Assembly (NCBI RefSeq): GCF_026624755.1
Contig: NZ_JAPMXC010000014.1
Coordinates: forward strand, 1-38,061
DNA: 38,061 bases
Direction: 5' to 3'
DNA from: Robbsia betulipollinis
GTDB lineage: Bacteria; Pseudomonadota; Gammaproteobacteria; Burkholderiales; Burkholderiaceae
Position 1 is the stretch's first letter, and each line of letters starts with the position of its first letter. The notes below the pieces were generated by a model. That model did not search any database. It saw nothing but the letters and a program-made list of their open reading frames with translations, and was not told the origin of the DNA. Shown one piece after another: positions 15,887 through 23,149 of this stretch. Made by a program: the position numbers and the translations under genes.

Positions 15887-18800
15887 ATGGCGAATTCCTT
15901 TCTCTTGCCACCCTACGCGGAATTGCAGTGTTGCAGTAATTTCACGTTTTTGCGCGGCGCTTCGCACGCTGAGGAACTGGTTGCACGTGCCGCGGCCCTT
16001 GACTACGCGGCGCTGGCCATCACCGACGAGTGTTCGCTCGCCGGTGTGGTGCGCGCCCATGTCGCCGCCAAGGAAGCGCAACTGCCCCTTTTGATTGGCA
16101 GCTTTTTTCGACTGGTGAACGCGGATGGTACGGATGGCCCGGAACTGACCGTTCTCGCGCAGAACCGCAGTGGCTACGGCAATCTGTGCGAACTGATCAC
16201 GATGGCCCGCACACGCGTGGAAAAAGGCGCTTATCTGATCCGCTGCGAGGATTTCGACCGGCCGGTGGCACCGCACGAGCACCTGCGCTGGTTGCCGGAC
16301 TGTCTAGTCATTCTCGCATTGCCGGCAGTTCGGTCTGCCGATGCGGATGTATTTGATACCCATGCACGCTGGGCAAGTCGCACGTTCTTTCAACGTTTGT
16401 GGCTGGGGTTATCACTTCACGGCGGCCCCGACGACGAATGGATGCGCGAGACGGTCGAGCAGGTCGCCAGGCGCTATCAGTTGCCTACGGTCGCACTGGG
16501 TGGCGTGTGCATGCATGTGCGCTCGCGCAAACCGCTACAGGACACGCTGTCGGCCACGCGGTTGCGCCGGCCGGTGGGCGAATGCGGCTACGACCTGGAC
16601 CCGAACGCCGAACGCCATTTGCGTGGACGTCTACGCCTGGCCAACCTCTATGCGCCGGCGCTGCTCGCCGAGACCCTGACGATCGCCGAGCAGTGCACGT
16701 TTTCGCTGGACGAACTGCGCTACGAATACCCGGGAGAAGTCGTGCCCGTGGGCGTTACGCCCGCCGACTACCTGCGGCAGGAAACCTATGCCGGAGCGCA
16801 CCGACGGTTTCCCCGTGGCGTCCCGCTCGCCGTGCAGGAGCAGATCGAGCACGAGTTGGCATTGATCGCCGAGCTGCAATACGAACCCTATTTCCTGACC
16901 GTCTACGACCTGGTGCGCTTCGCGCGCAACGAGGGCATTCTGTGCCAGGGACGCGGGTCAGCGGCCAATTCCGCGGTTTGCTATTGCCTGGGCGTCACCG
17001 AAGTGGACCCGAGCCGCGGCAACATGCTGTTCGAGCGTTTCATCAGCCGCGAGCGCAACGAACCGCCCGATATCGACGTCGACTTCGAACATCAGCGCCG
17101 CGAAGAGGTGATCCAGTACATTTATCGCAAGTACGGCCGTGACCGCGCGGCGCTCGCGGCCGCCGTCACCACTTATCGACCCCGCAGCGCCCTGCGCGAT
17201 GCCGGCAAGGCGCTTGGCATCGATCTGACGATCGTCGAGAAGGTGGCCAAAGCTCACCAGTGGTTCGACTCGAGCGGCGATTTGCTGCATCGCTTCACCG
17301 AATCCGGCCTTGATGTGACGGCGCCCCTGATCCAGCAGTGGGCGACGCTGGCTGTGCAGCTGCTGGGTTTTCCCCGGCACCTGTCACAGCACTCGGGCGG
17401 TTTCGTCATCAGTGCGGGCAAGTTGTCGCGCATGGTGCCAATCCAGAACGCTGCGATGGCCGAGCGCAGCGTGATCGAGTGGGACAAGGACGACCTGGAC
17501 GCGGTGGGCTTGCTCAAAATCGATGTTTTGGCCTTGGGCATGCTGTCAGTCATACGGCGAACTTTGGCGCTGGTGAGCGATCTGCGCGGCGAGCCGTTCG
17601 AGCTGCAGGACATCCCGGCGGAAGACCCGGCCACCTACGACATGATCTGCAAAGCGGACACCGTGGGAGTATTTCAGATCGAGTCGCGCGCGCAAATGAG
17701 CATGTTGCCGCGTCTCAAACCCCGCAAATTCTACGATCTCGTCATCGAGGTCGCGATCGTGCGCCCCGGTCCCGTGCAAGGTGGCATGGTGCACCCCTAT
17801 CTACGGCGCCGGCAGGGACTGGAGCCGATCGCCTATCCAAGCGATGAAGTCAAGACCGCGCTTGAGAGGACGTTGGGCGTGCCGATCTTCCAGGAACAGG
17901 TGATGCAGATCGCCATGCTTGCCGCCGGGTTCTCCGCCGGCGAAGCCGATCGCCTGCGCCGCGCGATGGCCGCCTGGAAGCGCAAAGGTGGTTTGCAGCA
18001 TTACTACGATCGCATCGTCAACGGCATGCTTGAGCGGGGTTATCCGCGCGACTTTGCGGAAAGCATCTTCGCGCAGATCCAGGGCTTCGGCGAGTATGGT
18101 TTTCCGGAAAGCCATGCGGCGAGTTTTGCGCTGCTGGTGTATGCGAGCGCCTGGCTCAAATGCCACCACCCGGCGCCGTTTCTGTGCGCGATGCTCAACA
18201 GCCAGCCGATGGGCTTTTACTCGCCCTCGCAGCTCGTGCAGGACGCGAAACGGCACGGTGTGGCGGTCCTGCCAGTCGATGTGATGATCAGCGAGTGGGA
18301 TTCAACGCTGGAAGGTGACCTGCAACGTCCTACCGTGCGCATGGGGTTGTCCAACATCCGCGGCATGCGCGAGGAGTCTGCTTGGCGTATCGAAGCGGCC
18401 CGTGCGGTGTGCGCCTTTGGCGATGTCTCGGATCTCGCGCGCCGTGCCCAGCTCGAGCGGCGCGATCTGGAATTGCTCGCCGCAGCCAACGCGTTGTCAT
18501 CGCTCGTGGGCCATCGCCGAACGGCGCTCTGGCAAGCGGTCGCAGCGGCGCCGGAAAAGGCGTTGCTGCGCGACACGGGGCGCGATGATGAAACTCCGAA
18601 TCTGACCGCGCCAGGTGAAGCGGAGTCCATTCTTGGCGATTACCGAGCAATCGGCCTGACACTGGGTCGTCATCCTCTGGCCCTACTACGTGAGCGACTG
18701 AACGCCCAACGCTTGATGAGCGCCCAGGTCCTGTCCACTTATCCCAATGGGCGTCTCGCGCGTGGCTGCGGCATCGTGACTGTCCGACAGCGCCCGGGCA

Positions 18801-19033
18801 CTGCCAAAGGCGTGATGTTCGTGACGCTCGAGGACGAAACCGGTTCGGTCAATGTCATCGTGTGGCCAGCGCTGCTCGAGCGTTTTCGTCGTGAAGCGTT
18901 GGGCGCGTCGCTACTGGGCGTCTATGGCGTCTGGCAGTGTGAAGGCGAAGTGCGGCATCTGGTAGCCCGGCGTCTGGTCGACATGAGTGCATTACTCGGC
19001 GAACTGCACACGACCAGCCGGAATTTTTGCTGA
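15887..19033 (+). CDS. dnaE2: Error-prone DNA polymerase DnaE2
   Basis: A 1048-residue C-family polymerase alpha subunit, of normal DnaE2 length. It has an N-terminal PHP domain (about 8-250, YAELQCCSNFTFLRGASH), the palm catalytic motif PDIDVDFE (394-401), a fingers/tau-binding region (FQEQVMQIAMLAAGFSAGEAD), a helix-hairpin-helix part, and a C-terminal OB fold (about 900-1000). With ImuA and ImuB it carries out SOS-induced mutagenic bypass. It is the third gene of the LexA-controlled operon and looks intact. A gene for ordinary replication (dnaE1) would be elsewhere. Confidence 0.95.
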   Translation: MANSFLLPPYAELQCCSNFTFLRGASHAEELVARAAALDYAALAITDECSLAGVVRAHVAAKEAQLPLLIGSFFRLVNADGTDGPELTVLAQNRSGYGNLCELITMARTRVEKGAYLIRCEDFDRPVAPHEHLRWLPDCLVILALPAVRSADADVFDTHARWASRTFFQRLWLGLSLHGGPDDEWMRETVEQVARRYQLPTVALGGVCMHVRSRKPLQDTLSATRLRRPVGECGYDLDPNAERHLRGRLRLANLYAPALLAETLTIAEQCTFSLDELRYEYPGEVVPVGVTPADYLRQETYAGAHRRFPRGVPLAVQEQIEHELALIAELQYEPYFLTVYDLVRFARNEGILCQGRGSAANSAVCYCLGVTEVDPSRGNMLFERFISRERNEPPDIDVDFEHQRREEVIQYIYRKYGRDRAALAAAVTTYRPRSALRDAGKALGIDLTIVEKVAKAHQWFDSSGDLLHRFTESGLDVTAPLIQQWATLAVQLLGFPRHLSQHSGGFVISAGKLSRMVPIQNAAMAERSVIEWDKDDLDAVGLLKIDVLALGMLSVIRRTLALVSDLRGEPFELQDIPAEDPATYDMICKADTVGVFQIESRAQMSMLPRLKPRKFYDLVIEVAIVRPGPVQGGMVHPYLRRRQGLEPIAYPSDEVKTALERTLGVPIFQEQVMQIAMLAAGFSAGEADRLRRAMAAWKRKGGLQHYYDRIVNGMLERGYPRDFAESIFAQIQGFGEYGFPESHAASFALLVYASAWLKCHHPAPFLCAMLNSQPMGFYSPSQLVQDAKRHGVAVLPVDVMISEWDSTLEGDLQRPTVRMGLSNIRGMREESAWRIEAARAVCAFGDVSDLARRAQLERRDLELLAAANALSSLVGHRRTALWQAVAAAPEKALLRDTGRDDETPNLTAPGEAESILGDYRAIGLTLGRHPLALLRERLNAQRLMSAQVLSTYPNGRLARGCGIVTVRQRPGTAKGVMFVTLEDETGSVNVIVWPALLERFRREALGASLLGVYGVWQCEGEVRHLVARRLVDMSALLGELHTTSRNFC

Positions 19034-19059
19034 GACGATTCTCCACTCGGGAAACCATC

Positions 19060-19426
19060 ATGTCGAATTCAATCCCGCGTCATGCTCCACGACCGCCCTC
19101 CGTACCGTCTTTACGCGTGGCAATGCCGACGGTCGCCGCGTGGGTCGATCGGCTGCGTGCAGCGTTTGGTACAAAGGAAGATCAACGCGGCGATTCGCGC
19201 CGGGCAACCGGGCGAGGCGCGCTTCTATGCCATCGAAGCAGGCCGTACGATTGGAACCCCTTTTATGAGCGAGCACACTGCGTGGCGTGGCGTGGCGTGG
19301 CGTGGCGAAGGCCTGGCGTCGCGCCATTTTTGCGTAGGGTGCGCTGGGCAATGTGTCGGCACGGACCAACCTTGCATCTGGACACAGGAAATAGAGGACG
19401 GGCGCCCAGCGCCGGCGGCGCCATGA
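19060..19426 (+). pseudogene. Small unknown gene with a frameshift after dnaE2
   Basis: The first frame (from ATG 19060) reads through MPTVAAWVDRLRAAFG to about 19180. The sensible continuation INAAIRAGQPGEARFYAI is in another frame and runs to TGA 19426. The sequence resembles a small protein family often placed near Burkholderia SOS genes, from memory only. Joined, the product would be about 120 residues with a cysteine-bearing tail (CVGCAGQC). Its stop overlaps the next start in an ATGA arrangement. A pentanucleotide repeat at 19280-19306 lies in its second half. One indel is enough to explain the break; a sequencing error is also possible. Confidence 0.6.
19280..19306. repeat. Pentanucleotide repeat (gcgtg)5
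   Basis: Five copies of gcgtg plus a partial copy. Since the unit is not a multiple of three, gain or loss of one unit would change the reading frame of the small gene that contains it. Confidence 0.9.
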
Positions 19427-19590
19427 TTGGTCAATGGGTCGCGTTCCAAACCAACTATGGGGCCTTGCATGAAGGTGAGGTTATCAGCTACGTACCCGAC
19501 ACGGGCATGGTGACCGTGCACAACGAGGAAGAGGATGTCTGGACGGGACCCGAGGATCACGTTTTTCTACTCGTGGTCACGAAGCGCTAA
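19423..19590 (+). CDS. Small unknown protein (55 residues)
   Basis: Reads MIGQWVAFQTNYGALHEG then a beta-rich stretch with TGMVTVHNEEEDVW and GPEDHVF. The ATG overlaps the stop of the frameshifted gene before it (ATGA), which supports translational coupling and a real gene. No family recognised; the pattern of alternating hydrophobic residues and turns suggests a small beta barrel. Its last 24 bases overlap, on the other strand, a decayed short gene. Confidence 0.5.
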   Translation: MIGQWVAFQTNYGALHEGEVISYVPDTGMVTVHNEEEDVWTGPEDHVFLLVVTKR

Positions 19591-19702
19591 CAGGGACTCC
19601 GTCTATATACCGTTGGACACTGGCTTCGTCCAGCGGCTTCCCAGATGGCATTTTTCGTAACCAAGTCAAGTTACGAAGTACGTTTATCGCCGCGCACGCT
19701 GT
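19567..19702 (-). pseudogene. Truncated copy of the 58-residue gene at 20130-20306
   Basis: Reads AINVLRNLTWLRKMPSGKPLDEA and then needs a frameshift to continue as ESLLALRDHE before a TAG. Both parts match the intact gene (AINVLRDSAWSRKMPCGEPLDEA, ESLSALRDYE). About 25 bases including the start codon are missing. The repeat also includes flanking DNA (cgaagcgc and a gggact block), so this is a duplicated DNA segment with the 42- and 85-residue genes caught in between. Confidence 0.75.
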
Positions 19703-19706
19703 TTTC

Positions 19707-19835
19707 CTATCTCTTGCTAGGCGAGGTAGTGCGATTGCGGCATTTAACGCACCAAACCCCTTTGCTTGGACTACAGATAGCAGGGCTGCCGCAACGCGGG
19801 CAGGGACAGGGTATAGAGCCAACGGTGGTGGTCAT
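19707..19835 (-). CDS. 42-residue zinc-ribbon-like protein
   Basis: Starts MTTTVGSIPCPCPRCGSPAI and ends after CVKCRNRTTSPSKR. Cysteines at 12/15 and 29/32 form two CxxC knuckles, the layout of a small zinc ribbon; C10 and C21 are additional. The pattern CPxCGSPA with a WxVxC second knuckle is reminiscent of Lar-type restriction-alleviation peptides, but the match is too short to assign. ATG at 19833-19835, TAG at 19707-19709. It lies in a leftward row of small genes 24 bases after the 85-residue gene. Confidence 0.55.
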   Translation of the reverse strand: MTTTVGSIPCPCPRCGSPAICSPSKGVWCVKCRNRTTSPSKR

Positions 19836-19859
19836 CTCGCTTGCTCTTGTTTTCCGATT

Positions 19860-20117
19860 TCAAAAATGAACAACATTGAATGGAACTTCGATACCGTGAT
19901 GCTCTAGCATGGCCCCCCGGAACACCTGCCAGTCGGATAGCCCGGCCGACTGATGCGTGCAATGTAGGCACTGTCCAGCGCCTGCCAATTGCTCGGATGA
20001 AGTCCGGTGGACATCGATCCCGAATCGTTTACTGAATCGTCCTATACACGAACCATCATATGCGGTCACCCAAACGGTATCTCCGTTGCTTGACACATCG
20101 ATGTCCCACATGTCCAT
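19860..20117 (-). CDS. Small conserved-looking protein (85 residues), unknown
   Basis: Opens MDMWDIDVSSNGDTVWV and contains SDGSCIGRFSKRFGIDVHRT-like text (here YDGSCIGRFSKRFGIDVHRT) and a CLHCTHQ element. Composition and the run GRFSKRFGIDVHRT look like a true folded protein; I believe related small proteins occur on Burkholderia plasmids, from memory. The two cysteines of CLHC could bind metal. It is 12 bases downstream of the 58-residue gene on the same strand, so part of the same transcript. Confidence 0.65.
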   Translation of the reverse strand: MDMWDIDVSSNGDTVWVTAYDGSCIGRFSKRFGIDVHRTSSEQLAGAGQCLHCTHQSAGLSDWQVFRGAMLEHHGIEVPFNVVHF

Positions 20118-20129
20118 AGCAATGTATTC

Positions 20130-20306
20130 CTACTCGTAGTCACGAAGCGCCGACAGGGACTCTTCGAGCGTTTCAGCAGCGTCTAAGTGCAGCTGGACGC
20201 AGGCTTCGTCCAACGGCTCCCCACAGGGCATTTTTCGTGACCAAGCTGAATCACGAAGCACGTTGATCGCCGCGCGTAGCGCAATCGCAGTGGTCAATGT
20301 GGACAT
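20130..20306 (-). CDS. Small unknown protein (58 residues)
   Basis: Runs from ATG 20304-20306 to TAG 20130-20132. The product is helical: MSTLTTAIALRAAINVLRD, then PLDEACVQLHLDAAETLEES and a final LSALRDYE. A decayed copy at 19567-19702 keeps the same reading frame in most places, supporting it as coding. No family recognised. It lies in the leftward run of small genes between DUF1737 and the 85-residue gene. Confidence 0.6.
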   Translation of the reverse strand: MSTLTTAIALRAAINVLRDSAWSRKMPCGEPLDEACVQLHLDAAETLEESLSALRDYE

Positions 20307-20369
20307 GTCCGTTTTCCTATTAGTACGACAAGAACAACGCCCCGATAGAGATTGATTCTTGACGAAATT

Positions 20370-20555
20370 TTATTTGTGTTCTTCAGCTACACTTTCACGC
20401 CAAATAAGTGCTTGTGCGGCAATGACTGAATTTTTGGCGGTATTAAATGTTATAGAGGGAGAACCGTGCAGCTGATACCCCAAATCGAGAAGATCGGAAA
20501 TCCGCTGACAAAATGAACTATCATCCGGTCCGGTAATCAATCGATATTTGAGCAT
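20370..20555 (-). CDS. DUF1737 domain protein
   Basis: A 61-residue protein reading MLKYRLITGPDDSSFCQRIS then DLLDLGYQLHGSPSITF, the signature of DUF1737: YRLITGPDD at the start and a GW/GYQLHGSP turn. Function is not established. Length is typical. It lies 18 bases downstream of DUF2442 on the same strand. Confidence 0.85.
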   Translation of the reverse strand: MLKYRLITGPDDSSFCQRISDLLDLGYQLHGSPSITFNTAKNSVIAAQALIWRESVAEEHK

Positions 20556-20573
20556 TGTCTCAGTGTTTCCCGG

Positions 20574-20828
20574 TCAGGCTGCGTGATAAGGTCGCTGGGC
20601 CATGTCGCCATGTCCGGCCAGCAGCCCTTCTATAGAAATATCTTCGTCGATAGCCTCCCAGTGCAGTCCGTTGCCTGACACACTGATGCGGTAGTCCGCG
20701 CGTTGCGCAGGGGTGGCATGTAGCAGACGGGGGAACCATGCTAATGGGACGCCAAGCGTGCGGCCGTCCGACAGTTCGACCCACATGGTGTCGTCGTCAA
20801 AGCGAAGTTTTTTAGCTGAAGTGCTCAT
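20574..20828 (-). CDS. DUF2442 domain protein, pair A
   Basis: An 84-residue protein with the DUF2442 pattern DDTMWVELSDGRTLGVPLAWFPRL, RADYRISVSG and HWEAIDEDISIEGLLAG. Members are usually the second gene of a pair with DUF4160 and have been suggested to form toxin-antitoxin-like modules; that role is inference. Its start overlaps the end of the broken DUF4160 gene by 17 bases. Confidence 0.85.
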   Translation of the reverse strand: MSTSAKKLRFDDDTMWVELSDGRTLGVPLAWFPRLLHATPAQRADYRISVSGNGLHWEAIDEDISIEGLLAGHGDMAQRPYHAA

Positions 20829-21050
20829 TCCAAGCCCTCTCGATCTTGTTTCGGCGCTGTTCTACAACGCCGTCCAACTCCGCAAGCGTACTCCGGTTGA
20901 AACCGCTACTGCTGGCCAATCTGATATCTGGATACAGTCAGAATTTTGCTTTAGCATCCTTCCATCTGCGTGGATATACATCGGTTCACGGGGATTCTCT
21001 TCGTTGGAGAAGAAGTGAAACCGGATGTCCTTGTAGCGAAAGACCGCAGG
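20812..21050 (-). pseudogene. Broken DUF4160 gene, pair A
   Basis: Reads VFRYKDIRFHFFSNEENPRE and PMYIHADGRM, then must shift frame to continue as AKF-stop-LYPDIRLASSSGFNRS and the segments STLAELDGVVEQRRNKIERA and WNEHFS to TAA 20812. This is the full DUF4160 pattern with one frameshift near the AKF codons and one in-frame TGA where the family has tryptophan (AKFW). No ATG is visible at the 5' end. Its partner DUF2442 is intact, so the pair has lost one member. Confidence 0.8.
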
Positions 21051-21069
21051 CTCTTTTCCGCGTTGTGCT

Positions 21070-21324
21070 TCAACTTACTATCCAACACCCATTGCGTTCA
21101 ATCTCTTCATGCATGGCGTCCGGTGCAAGGTCCAATTCATCCGGCCATGTCACAACCCCATCGACCAAGCGCACGTCATGAAACGCCTGAGAATCAACTA
21201 GATGTGAGAAGACACCTCGAAAAAAAGAAGGTTGAAATAGCATTTCACCTTCAAGGCCATCACGAAACCGCACAAACAAAGTATGCGGGCCTCGCACTTC
21301 GACATTCACTACATCCCACTCCAT
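21070..21324 (-). CDS. DUF2442 domain protein, pair B
   Basis: An 84-residue protein, MEWDVVNVEVRGPHTLFVRF, with the segments EGEMLFQPSFFRGVF and WPDELDLAPDAMHEEI typical of the subgroup of DUF2442 that follows DUF4160. It begins four bases after the DUF4160 stop on the same strand. No catalytic residues are apparent. Confidence 0.85.
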   Translation of the reverse strand: MEWDVVNVEVRGPHTLFVRFRDGLEGEMLFQPSFFRGVFSHLVDSQAFHDVRLVDGVVTWPDELDLAPDAMHEEIERNGCWIVS

Positions 21325-21328
21325 CGCA

Positions 21329-21589
21329 TTACTCCAGCGGTTGGATCGGTTTAGGATGCTGCATTTGACGACACAGTTCCCAGTCGTCTAGCAGCTCTGC
21401 CCGATGCACCTGTGCCCACTCCAGCACAAGGGCAAGCGCGCGGCGCGGCAGCTTTCCCTGTATGACTTCTAGCGACTGAATTTCGATTACGGCCTTATGC
21501 TCAGCGTACTTCACGTGAAAATGGCCCGGAGCGTGATCGTTGAAGAACATCTGGACCATGATTCCGTAGAAGACGCTAATAGTGGGCAT
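21329..21589 (-). CDS. DUF4160 domain protein, pair B
   Basis: An 86-residue protein, MPTISVFYGIMVQMFFNDHA, continuing HAPGHFHVKYAEHKAVIEI. The conserved HAPGHFHVKY region and the LEWAQVHRAELLDDWELCR helix mark DUF4160. First gene of an intact pair with DUF2442. The family is abundant and of unknown function, possibly an antitoxin or toxin. Confidence 0.88.
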   Translation of the reverse strand: MPTISVFYGIMVQMFFNDHAPGHFHVKYAEHKAVIEIQSLEVIQGKLPRRALALVLEWAQVHRAELLDDWELCRQMQHPKPIQPLE

Positions 21590-21643
21590 ATCCTTTCCTA
21601 TTTTTTCGAAGATGCAATGATATGCACCAACCTTGAAAACATT

Positions 21644-21910
21644 TTACTCCATTTTGTGATTACCGGTCAACATATATTCAGAAAGTATCGCATCAAGCGC
21701 GGCTCCGAGATTTGGCAGGTCGTGCTCTTTACGGTACGTTTCCACAAATGTCCTTGAGCGGGCATCAATCATTGCCTCAAAGCGAATCTTGCCCGCCGTC
21801 GCAGCACGCTCGCGGTGTGCCTCTGCGCCACTTCGAAGCTGTTCCTGTCGTCGCTCAAGTGTCAGGGTCGCCGGTCGTCCCCGGCCTCGCTTCTGTTCTT
21901 CATGCTGCAT
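21644..21910 (-). CDS. Putative ribbon-helix-helix-type protein
   Basis: An 88-residue protein from ATG 21910 (MQHEEQKRGRGRPATLTLER). A basic, AT-hook-like KRGRGRP element is followed by a charged helix and then KIRFEAMIDARSRTFVETYR and LPNLGAALDAILSEYM, which fits a strand followed by two helices as in CopG/Arc-like proteins. The frame is open to 21949, but the later ATG starts better. It precedes the row of small genes and might regulate them. No toxin gene with a clear identity is adjacent. Confidence 0.5.
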   Translation of the reverse strand: MQHEEQKRGRGRPATLTLERRQEQLRSGAEAHRERAATAGKIRFEAMIDARSRTFVETYRKEHDLPNLGAALDAILSEYMLTGNHKME

Positions 21911-22085
21911 CGCTGAAATTACACCTCGTATAACGGCCGATAGGGGCACTGGGTGGCTATTACAAGCTGTCGGACGGCCTCAAGACTTGACACGCCCACT
22001 TGTCTCTAAATCAGGCTCAGAGAGCGTCCTTGCCAGTGCAATGTGACCGCAAACGTTCTACACACCGCTCTCGCGCTCTTCTCCT

Positions 22086-22505
22086 TTATTTTCCGGATTG
22101 CTTGGTAAAGCGATTGGGAAAAAACTCCTCTGTTTGCTTCTCGATGACTGCTCGGCGTTCTGCCGGGGAAAGGCGACTTGTTGGAGCCAGCATATCGTTT
22201 ACCTGAGGGCTGAGGCTTTTGCTCTCTCCTGTTACCGACACGGGTTTTGCTGAATTCTGACCCGTAGTTGGTGTACCTATTGCTGTCATCAACGGATTTT
22301 CTTTGCTTGAATCTTTTTGGCACGCGGTGAGGAATTTGGCGATTGCTGCACGCGACGCTTGCACCCCATTGATATTTAAAAAATCAGCCATCCGATCCAA
22401 CGTCACGTTCGCCTTTTGCAATGTGAGCAGGTCGGCGCGAAAGGGGGCAAGCTTCGATGAACGTTTGCGTTGGATACCCGTCGCCAAGAATTCGTCTGCA
22501 TTCAT
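22086..22505 (-). CDS. Helical DNA-binding-like protein, left arm of inverted duplication
   Basis: A 139-residue protein, MNADEFLATGIQRKRSSKLA then the block LTLQKANVTLDRMADFLNIN and GVQASRAAIAKFL (about 28-58). This block looks like the helix-turn-helix of plasmid accessory proteins such as TraK/MobC-like relaxosome proteins; the assignment is uncertain. A low-complexity linker follows, then a conserved C-terminal peptide (ERRAVIEKQTEEFFPNRF). It is mirrored by a 139-residue paralogue at 23150-23569, about 70% identical by eye, with the same distance to the symmetry centre. No ribosome binding site stands out. Confidence 0.75.
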   Translation of the reverse strand: MNADEFLATGIQRKRSSKLAPFRADLLTLQKANVTLDRMADFLNINGVQASRAAIAKFLTACQKDSSKENPLMTAIGTPTTGQNSAKPVSVTGESKSLSPQVNDMLAPTSRLSPAERRAVIEKQTEEFFPNRFTKQSGK

Positions 22506-23149
22506 TTTGTTCGCTCAAAAAAATCAGTCTACCATTTTCTCGCTATTTCTCGTTAACGTCTATCGAAAATCTCTCAATTTCCACAGAATTATCTCGAATT
22601 TCTCGTTGTATTCACTGATGTATCGCTAAAATCTTACCAATGTCTCGTGAGTGTAGCGAACTCATACAAATATAAGGCTCTGGGAGGCACGATGGATATG
22701 TATACGAAACCCTTCGGGTTCCACATACATATCGTGCCAAAGGGAGGACCCTTTGAAACCCCGAAGGCTCGCCTGCCAGGACGCTGATACGATGCACAAC
22801 ACTATTGCCCCGACGGGGCACGGCTGTTTCCTGCAAGAATGACACCAGAGGAACTAGCTGAAGCCGAGCCTTTGGGAATGGTCCCCGCATAGGGTTTCCA
22901 AAGGGGTTTCCCCTTTGGGCACGATATGTAGGGCAGATGCGGAGCATTTGTCATACATATGCATCGTGCCTCCCGAAGCCCTAGATTTGTACGCGGCCAT
23001 AGTACTCACGATAAATTGGCGAGAATTTATAGAGAAACTGGTTTACGAAGCGATAAATTTTAGAGAAGTGTGTTGAAATTGCGAGATTTTTGGTAGACGC
23101 TGGCGAGAAACAGCGAGAAAATGCTGGAACAGTGTTTTTGGATCGAACA
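22506..23149. other. Symmetric intergenic region with nested inverted repeats and phased heptamers
   Basis: The 644 bases between two divergent paralogues form an imperfect mirror about 22827.5. Outer repeats: 22676-22704 and 22952-22980 (25 of 29 bases complementary). Inner repeats: tacatatcgtgcc at 22726-22738 and ggcacgatatgta at 22918-22930. A central hairpin tgcccc-gac-ggggca lies at 22806-22820. Each arm also has tttctcg/cgagaaa-type heptamers about every 10-11 bases (22536, 22546, 22590, 22599; mirrored at 23104 and 23114 and others). The layout fits a protein-bound plasmid locus such as a centromere, oriT or origin. Confidence 0.8.

Noticed and set aside
16399-17142. 247-codon alternative frame within dnaE2
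   Set aside because: Arginine/alanine-rich shadow of a conserved polymerase gene.
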